Shown here in pieces: positions 24,121-28,877 of a DNA stretch of 28,877 bases (positions are counted from its first letter, which is position 1; each line of letters begins with the position of its first letter). Both the position numbers and the translations under genes were made by a program. Source of the stretch: an uncultured Eubacteriales bacterium. Lineage in GTDB: Bacteria > Bacillota > Clostridia > Oscillospirales > CAG-272. The stretch lies in contig CAKRPQ010000019.1 in NCBI GenBank assembly GCA_934385225.1, positions 1 to 28,877 on the forward strand, read 5' to 3'. The notes below the pieces were generated by a model, which ran no database searches, was not told the DNA's origin, and saw only the letters and a list, made by a program, of their open reading frames with translations.

Positions 24121-26109
24121 CTATTTTCTCGTGCGTCTTTTCAGCTCTGCCGAGCTTAAAAACTCTCCGTTTTTCGTGTATTGCCCGACGGAAATGCCGC
24201 TCGGACATTCGTCGCCGTCCTTGAAAACGCCTTCGGCACTTCGCAGAGTGGAGGAATTTATAAATTCCGTTTTTATCCGCTTGCCGCCGATCTCAATCGA
24301 CGAATATTTCGTGAAATTCCGTCCTTTGACCGTCAGAATACCGCCCGCAAAGGTCATTCCCGTCGCAGAAATGTCGCCGTGACCCATTCGTATCTCGGTC
24401 GGCTTGTACTTCGATGTACCTCCGTAGGCGTCGCCTTCGCCGTAAAGAACGTCATATTCGAGCATTTCGAGCGCGCTGTAATAGTTTTCGCTCTGTGAAT
24501 AGTTTTGATGGAGCTTCGTGAAAATACCGTTTGAGAAGCCTGCCCTGCCGAGAACGTAAGCCGAGAGCTGGTATGAATATAGATCCTTCACCTCGCGCGA
24601 AAGCTCCATGTTCGACCACATGACGTATTCTGTCTGGTAGACGTTGCCGTTCGAAATGTCCTCGTCCGTGATGTCAAGATTCGGCAGATGATCGCCGAAA
24701 AATACGCAGATCGTCGGCTCGCCGCGCACGTCGAGAGCAGAGATGAGAGAACCGATGAATCTGTCCGTCTCCGAAAGCGCGTTTACATAATATTTGTAGC
24801 GGTTTCGCTCGCCCTCGTCCTCAATGCCGAAAACTTCGATCTGCCCGCCTTCCTTGCCGTCATATTCCGTCGGCTCGCTCGGATATATTCCGTGCGCTTC
24901 GACAGAGATGACATACGCAAAGTCTCTGCCCGCCGTTGCGGAGAGCGACTTTATGACCTCGGACGCGAGAACGTCGTCGCGTGTCCAGCCGATGGCGTTT
25001 TCCGTCGTCCCGCGCATATATTCGACAGAAATAAAGTCGTCAAAGCCCATGTTCGCATAAACCTTGTTTCTGCCGTAGAACGTCGCCGAATGGTTGTGAA
25101 GCGCATGACAGGTGTAGCCTTCCTCGGCGAGATTGTAGGCGACAGTCTCGCAGGTGTTGTCGTCAAGAACCGTTTTGTACGGATATTCCGCCGTGCCGAA
25201 GTAAGAGAGGCTCATGCCCGTCAGCACTTCAAATTCGGTGTTAGCCGTGCCCGAACCGATAACGGGAACGGTCAGAAATCCGTTCGTGTAATCGGCTTTG
25301 AGAGCGGTGAAATTTTTCACGGGATTTTCCGAAAAGGTGAGGTTTTTAAGATAATTCACGTCGAAAAAGGATTCGAGCTGAACGATTATAATGTTCGGCT
25401 TCGTCCTGTTCTTTTCCATGGACGAAGCGCCTATCGAGATAAGAATGTCGTTTACGTTTTCGGGGCTGTAATCGTCGGGACGTTCGATGCCGCGGTCAAA
25501 AATGCCGACGCTGAAAGAGTAGGCAAAGCCGTAGTCGTTATATGCGTCGGGGAGGTTCGCGAAGCGGTGCGGGAGAATGCCCGTGCGCAGAAAAAGCGTC
25601 AGAAGTCCGAAAAGAACCGCCGTCGAGACGGATATCGAGACTGCGGCGACGCGGAAGTCGGTTTTTTCGCGCTTTTGCTTTATGAAAATGAAAACGAGGA
25701 GCGTGATAAATGCGGCAATTCCGATGCCGATAAGGATAACCTGCCAGAGTTTGAGGTAAACGAACATAACGCTCCATACAGAGCCGAGCAGACCGATGTC
25801 GGTGGCTGCAAACGGCGTTATGCGGAAGAAACGCATGATAAAATCGGTAAGATCGAGCACGCCCCAAACGCTCGAAATGAGGATAAGGACCGATCTTCGT
25901 TTTCCGAAGAGCAGGGAGAACGAGAGCGTGAAGAAAATTATTGCAAAATTGAGAAAAAACAGGTGAGGACGACCGAAAACAAAGTCAAAAAAGCGCGCGG
26001 GCGTGCGGTGGTTTGTAAATTCGGTTGCGAGCGCGAGCATAAGAGCCGTCAGAAGCGTTTCGACGAGCGGACGTATATTTATTTCCGATTTTTTCGTGCT
26101 TTTGTTCAT
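24121..26109 (-). CDS. LTA synthase-family membrane sulfatase
   Basis: The 662-residue protein has about five N-terminal membrane spans (residues 15-175) and an extracellular sulfatase-like domain. LtaS-type enzymes transfer glycerol-phosphate units to build lipoteichoic acid. Candidate metal and catalytic residues are E246 (VQLES), T288 in GSGTANTEFE (the catalytic threonine position), H406 (VEAHG) and D473-H474 (FGDHLPN). After the sulfatase domain an extra region of about 100 residues (560-662) contains beta-strand repeats (MTFAGGILTVKGRNF, YSSIEIGGKRIKTEFINSS), not usual in LtaS and perhaps an IPT-like wall-binding module. AAAGGAG precedes the ATG. A teichoic-acid or phosphoglycerol transferase role is likely; the exact product is not. 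Confidence 0.88.
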   Translation of the reverse strand: MNKSTKKSEINIRPLVETLLTALMLALATEFTNHRTPARFFDFVFGRPHLFFLNFAIIFFTLSFSLLFGKRRSVLILISSVWGVLDLTDFIMRFFRITPFAATDIGLLGSVWSVMFVYLKLWQVILIGIGIAAFITLLVFIFIKQKREKTDFRVAAVSISVSTAVLFGLLTLFLRTGILPHRFANLPDAYNDYGFAYSFSVGIFDRGIERPDDYSPENVNDILISIGASSMEKNRTKPNIIIVQLESFFDVNYLKNLTFSENPVKNFTALKADYTNGFLTVPVIGSGTANTEFEVLTGMSLSYFGTAEYPYKTVLDDNTCETVAYNLAEEGYTCHALHNHSATFYGRNKVYANMGFDDFISVEYMRGTTENAIGWTRDDVLASEVIKSLSATAGRDFAYVISVEAHGIYPSEPTEYDGKEGGQIEVFGIEDEGERNRYKYYVNALSETDRFIGSLISALDVRGEPTICVFFGDHLPNLDITDEDISNGNVYQTEYVMWSNMELSREVKDLYSYQLSAYVLGRAGFSNGIFTKLHQNYSQSENYYSALEMLEYDVLYGEGDAYGGTSKYKPTEIRMGHGDISATGMTFAGGILTVKGRNFTKYSSIEIGGKRIKTEFINSSTLRSAEGVFKDGDECPSGISVGQYTKNGEFLSSAELKRRTRK

Positions 26110-26222
26110 TTTCTGTGCTCCTTTCCGTGGCGTTCCGCCTAGGATAGCTTGATATTATATACTATTTTTATGAATTACAAGCCCTTTAATTATTAACGCA
26201 CGGCAAATTTATGAAAAAAATG

Positions 26223-26251
26223 TTGCTTTTTTCCCTCAAACGGATTATAAT
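26223..26251 (+). promoter_or_regulatory. Promoter of the CobW-family gene cluster
   Basis: TTGCTT (26223-26228) and exact TATAAT (26246-26251) are 17 bases apart, about 36 bases before the ATG at 26287. No Zur-type palindrome was recognised around it. A minus-strand TATAAT at 26154-26159 may serve the divergent LTA-synthase-like gene, with a weak -35. Confidence 0.6.
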
Positions 26252-26286
26252 AAAGATATAAATTTTTCGAAAAGAAGGAATTTGAA

Positions 26287-26565
26287 ATGACGAAGATAGA
26301 TATTTTTTCGGGATTTCTCGGTGCGGGCAAAACTACGCTTATAAAGAAACTCATAGCCGAGGCGTATAAGGGCGAAAAGGTCGTTCTTATCGAAAACGAG
26401 TTCGGCGAGATAGGCATCGACGGTGGTTTTCTGCGCGACGCGGGAATAGAGATTACGGAGAGGGCTGTATATGCTGCTCTCTTGTCGGCGATTTCGGAAA
26501 GGCACTTAAAAAAGTCATTGCCGAAATTCACCCCGACAGAATCCTTATCGAGCCTTCGGGCGTAG
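26287..26565 (+). pseudogene. CobW-family GTPase metallochaperone, N-terminal fragment (frameshifted)
   Basis: The first 57 or so residues are a good CobW/COG0523 start: P-loop GFLGAGKTT (9-17) and ENEFGEIGIDGGFLRDAGIEITE. After ITE the frame shifts, giving nonsense until a stop at 26565. The correct continuation (GCICCSLVGDFGKALKKVIA) starts in another frame at 26463. An exact seven-base loss explains the junction: if GAGATGAACTCGGGC was ancestral, deletion of TGAACTC gives the observed GAGAGGGC, removing most of the MNSG that precedes CICC in this family. AAGAAGGAA precedes the ATG. It is a mutated gene unless the assembly lost seven bases. Confidence 0.8.
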
Positions 26566-26591
26566 GAAAACTCAGCGACGTTATAAGAGCC

Positions 26592-27410
<819 letters not shown>

Positions 27411-27411
27411 T

Positions 27412-28365
27412 ATGGCGAGAGATATGATACCCGTTTACCTGTTCACGGGCTTCCTTGAATCGGGCAAAACGAAGTTTATACAGGAGTCGATGGAGGACGA
27501 AAAGTTCAATTCGGGCGAAAAAACGCTTCTTCTCGTCTGCGAGGAGGGAATTGAGGAGTACGACCCGACCCGTTTCTGGGGACGGAACGTATACTTTGAG
27601 GCGATCGACGATAAAACGGAGCTTACGAAAGAGCATCTTACCGAAATTGCGGCAAAACATCATCTTGACCGCGTCGTCGTCGAGTATAACGGAATGTGGC
27701 TCATGTCCGATTTTTACGCCGCCATGCCCGACGACTGGGCAATCTATCAGCAGATGTTCTTTGTCGATTCGAACACTTTTCTCACCTATAACGCGAATAT
27801 GCGTTCGCTTGTCGTCGATAAACTCAAAGACGCGGAAATGGTCATTTTCAACCGTGCCGACAGCAGTGCCGTCAACCGCGAGGAGTTTCATAAGATTGTC
27901 CGCGCGATAAGCAGACGTTCGACGATAATCTACGATTTTCCCGACGGCAGAGTCGATTACGACGAAATCGAAGACCCGCTCCCGTTCGATAAGAACGCGC
28001 CCGTCATCGAAATTGCCGACGAGGATTTCGCACTCTGGTACCGCGACCTCTCCGAGGATCTGAAATTCTATATCGGCAAGACCGTGAAGTTCAAGGGGCT
28101 TGTCGCGAGAAACAAACAGCTTGACGGCAATTCGTTTATCATCGGGCGACCGATTATGACCTGCTGCGCCGAGGATATAGCGTACAGCGGTCTCGTCTGC
28201 CGACTTCCCGAGCCGACGGCACTTAGAGACGGCGAATGGGTGACCGTAAAGGCGAAGATAGTATATGAAAATTGCAGGCTCTACGGCAAAAAAGGTCCCG
28301 TTCTTGTCGCCGATAAGACGGAATTTGCCGTAAAACCCGCGAATGAAGTCGCAACATTTTACTGA
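27412..28365 (+). CDS. CobW-like GTPase fused to a TIGR03943-like C-terminal domain
   Basis: The 317-residue protein starts with a CobW-type P-loop, TGFLESGKT. It lacks the CxCC metal motif of true CobW chaperones. In the middle are VVVEYNGMW and VIFNRADSS, the latter in the position of the GTP base-recognition motif. The C-terminal third (IGKTVKFKGLVA, then SFIIGRPIMTCCAEDIAY and GLVCRLP) resembles the C-terminal domain of the TIGR03943/YcgQ-type partner of permease systems, with a Cys-Cys pair in MTCCA. It begins one base after the first CobW stop, so the two are co-transcribed. Metal-related function is inferred; the domain link is from memory and needs a profile search. Confidence 0.75.
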   Translation: MARDMIPVYLFTGFLESGKTKFIQESMEDEKFNSGEKTLLLVCEEGIEEYDPTRFWGRNVYFEAIDDKTELTKEHLTEIAAKHHLDRVVVEYNGMWLMSDFYAAMPDDWAIYQQMFFVDSNTFLTYNANMRSLVVDKLKDAEMVIFNRADSSAVNREEFHKIVRAISRRSTIIYDFPDGRVDYDEIEDPLPFDKNAPVIEIADEDFALWYRDLSEDLKFYIGKTVKFKGLVARNKQLDGNSFIIGRPIMTCCAEDIAYSGLVCRLPEPTALRDGEWVTVKAKIVYENCRLYGKKGPVLVADKTEFAVKPANEVATFY

Positions 28366-28385
28366 TAATATACGGGGGTGATTTT

Positions 28386-28568
28386 TTGAGAAGAAACATG
28401 AGAAAAACGCGCAGAAGAAACGAAAAAGGCGTGGGAATCCCCGCAATGCTGATGATATTTATGCTCGGCATCGGCGGTATCGTCTGGCTCGCAATGTACT
28501 GCCAGCGGCTCATCGGCGCGTTCCTTACGGACGGCGACCTTGACGACCTCTTCAATTTCGGAGCATGA
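28386..28568 (+). CDS. Small basic single-span membrane protein of unknown function
   Basis: The 60-residue protein has an Arg/Lys-rich N-terminus (about residues 1-15), one hydrophobic span (AMLMIFMLGIGGIVWLAMYC) and a short acidic C-terminus. I do not recognise the family. The TTG at 28386 is preferred because the anti-Shine-Dalgarno match GGGGGTGAT ends four bases before it; the ATG at 28398 would be too far. It is the last gene of the CobW cluster, 20 bases after the GTPase stop, and is followed by a terminator. The positive-inside rule predicts a cytoplasmic N-terminus. Confidence 0.65.
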   Translation: MRRNMRKTRRRNEKGVGIPAMLMIFMLGIGGIVWLAMYCQRLIGAFLTDGDLDDLFNFGA

Positions 28569-28574
28569 AAAAAT

Positions 28575-28607
28575 AAAACCGAGGTAAATTCCTCGGTTTT
28601 ATTTTTT
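28575..28607 (+). terminator. Terminator after the small membrane protein gene
   Basis: AAAACCGAGG (28575-28584) and CCTCGGTTTT (28591-28600) form a perfect stem followed by ATTTTTT. It ends the CobW cluster and could work in both directions. Confidence 0.92.
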
Positions 28608-28668
28608 CGGGAAAAACGCCCAAAATATGAATAAAAATAAAAAAGATTGAAAACAATATAAACAGTGC

Positions 28669-28697
28669 TTGACATAATAACGATGATGTGATAATAT
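28669..28697 (+). promoter_or_regulatory. Promoter of the SGNH-hydrolase-like gene
   Basis: Exact TTGACA (28669-28674) is followed 17 bases later by TAATAT (28692-28697) with TGA directly before it (extended -10). A leader of about 40 bases leads to the ATG at 28742. Confidence 0.7.
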
Positions 28698-28741
28698 AGT
28701 ATTGTAAACTATATTCAAGAGTTATAAAGGCGGTGTTGTAT

Positions 28742-28877
28742 ATGGCAGATAAAAGAAAAACAGTTATCTGGGGCGATTCGGTTGCGAGAGGCGTCGTTTA
28801 TGACGCCGTGCGCGGAAGATACGCGATAGCGAAGGAGAACGCCGCAAAATTCGTTGCCGACGCGCTCGGTATAGAGG
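28742..28877 (+). CDS. SGNH/GDSL-type hydrolase, N-terminal part (runs off the window)
   Basis: Only the first 45 residues are present. KTVIWGDSVARGVVYD contains the GDS block I motif of SGNH/GDSL esterases close to the N-terminus, where the catalytic serine normally lies. There is no signal peptide at this start, so a cytoplasmic protein is suggested. A GGCGGTG site precedes the ATG. The identification rests on one motif. Confidence 0.65.
   Translation, partial: MADKRKTVIWGDSVARGVVYDAVRGRYAIAKENAAKFVADALGIE

Overview
The window looks like a chromosomal piece of a spore-forming Gram-positive bacterium, most likely an uncultured Clostridia member (Bacillota). It carries a stage II sporulation protein R gene, an LTA-synthase-type sulfatase, strong GGAGG-type ribosome binding sites, sigma-A-type promoters and lipobox-bearing glycoside hydrolases. 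No rRNA, tRNA, CRISPR array or integrase was seen.

Layout. (1) 348-1285: a GNAT acetyltransferase and a Nudix hydrolase, overlapping. (2) 1323-4676: a restriction-modification operon with its own promoter and terminator. It resembles the BcgI-like type (nuclease and N6-adenine methylase fused in one chain, plus a separate two-domain specificity subunit). It carries two sequence-encoded switches: a run of 10 G that breaks the nuclease-methylase fusion, and 3.5 copies of a 24-bp in-frame repeat between the two target-recognition domains of the specificity subunit. (3) 4686-7572, minus strand: a sugar-acid operon (mannonate-reductase-type SDR, TIM-barrel isomerase, Gfo/Idh/MocA oxidoreductase). 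It diverges from (4) 7781-12834: an AraC-type regulator followed by two paralogous GH26 (mannanase-family) lipoproteins. (5) 13042-15696: argG-argH. (6) 15735-22681, minus strand: a compact phage-like head and packaging cassette (connector, coat, scaffold, portal, stabilisation/hub-like protein, large and small terminase). It has no tail, lysis, replication, repressor or integration genes in the window and sits between host genes. (7) 22802-23345: about 550 bp of hairpins and short direct repeats without a gene. (8) 23371-26109, minus strand: spoIIR and an LTA-synthase-like sulfatase. (9) 26287-28568: two CobW-family GTPases, the first frameshifted and carrying an extreme His/Asp tract, then a small membrane protein. 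(10) 28742 to the end: the start of an SGNH/GDSL hydrolase.

The two most interesting systems are the doubly switchable restriction-modification locus and the minimal tail-less phage-derived cassette. Three genes look interrupted as sequenced: the R-M fusion at the G tract, the first CobW gene near 26461, and the small terminase at its N-terminus. Homopolymer sequencing or assembly error must be excluded for the first and third before biological conclusions are drawn.
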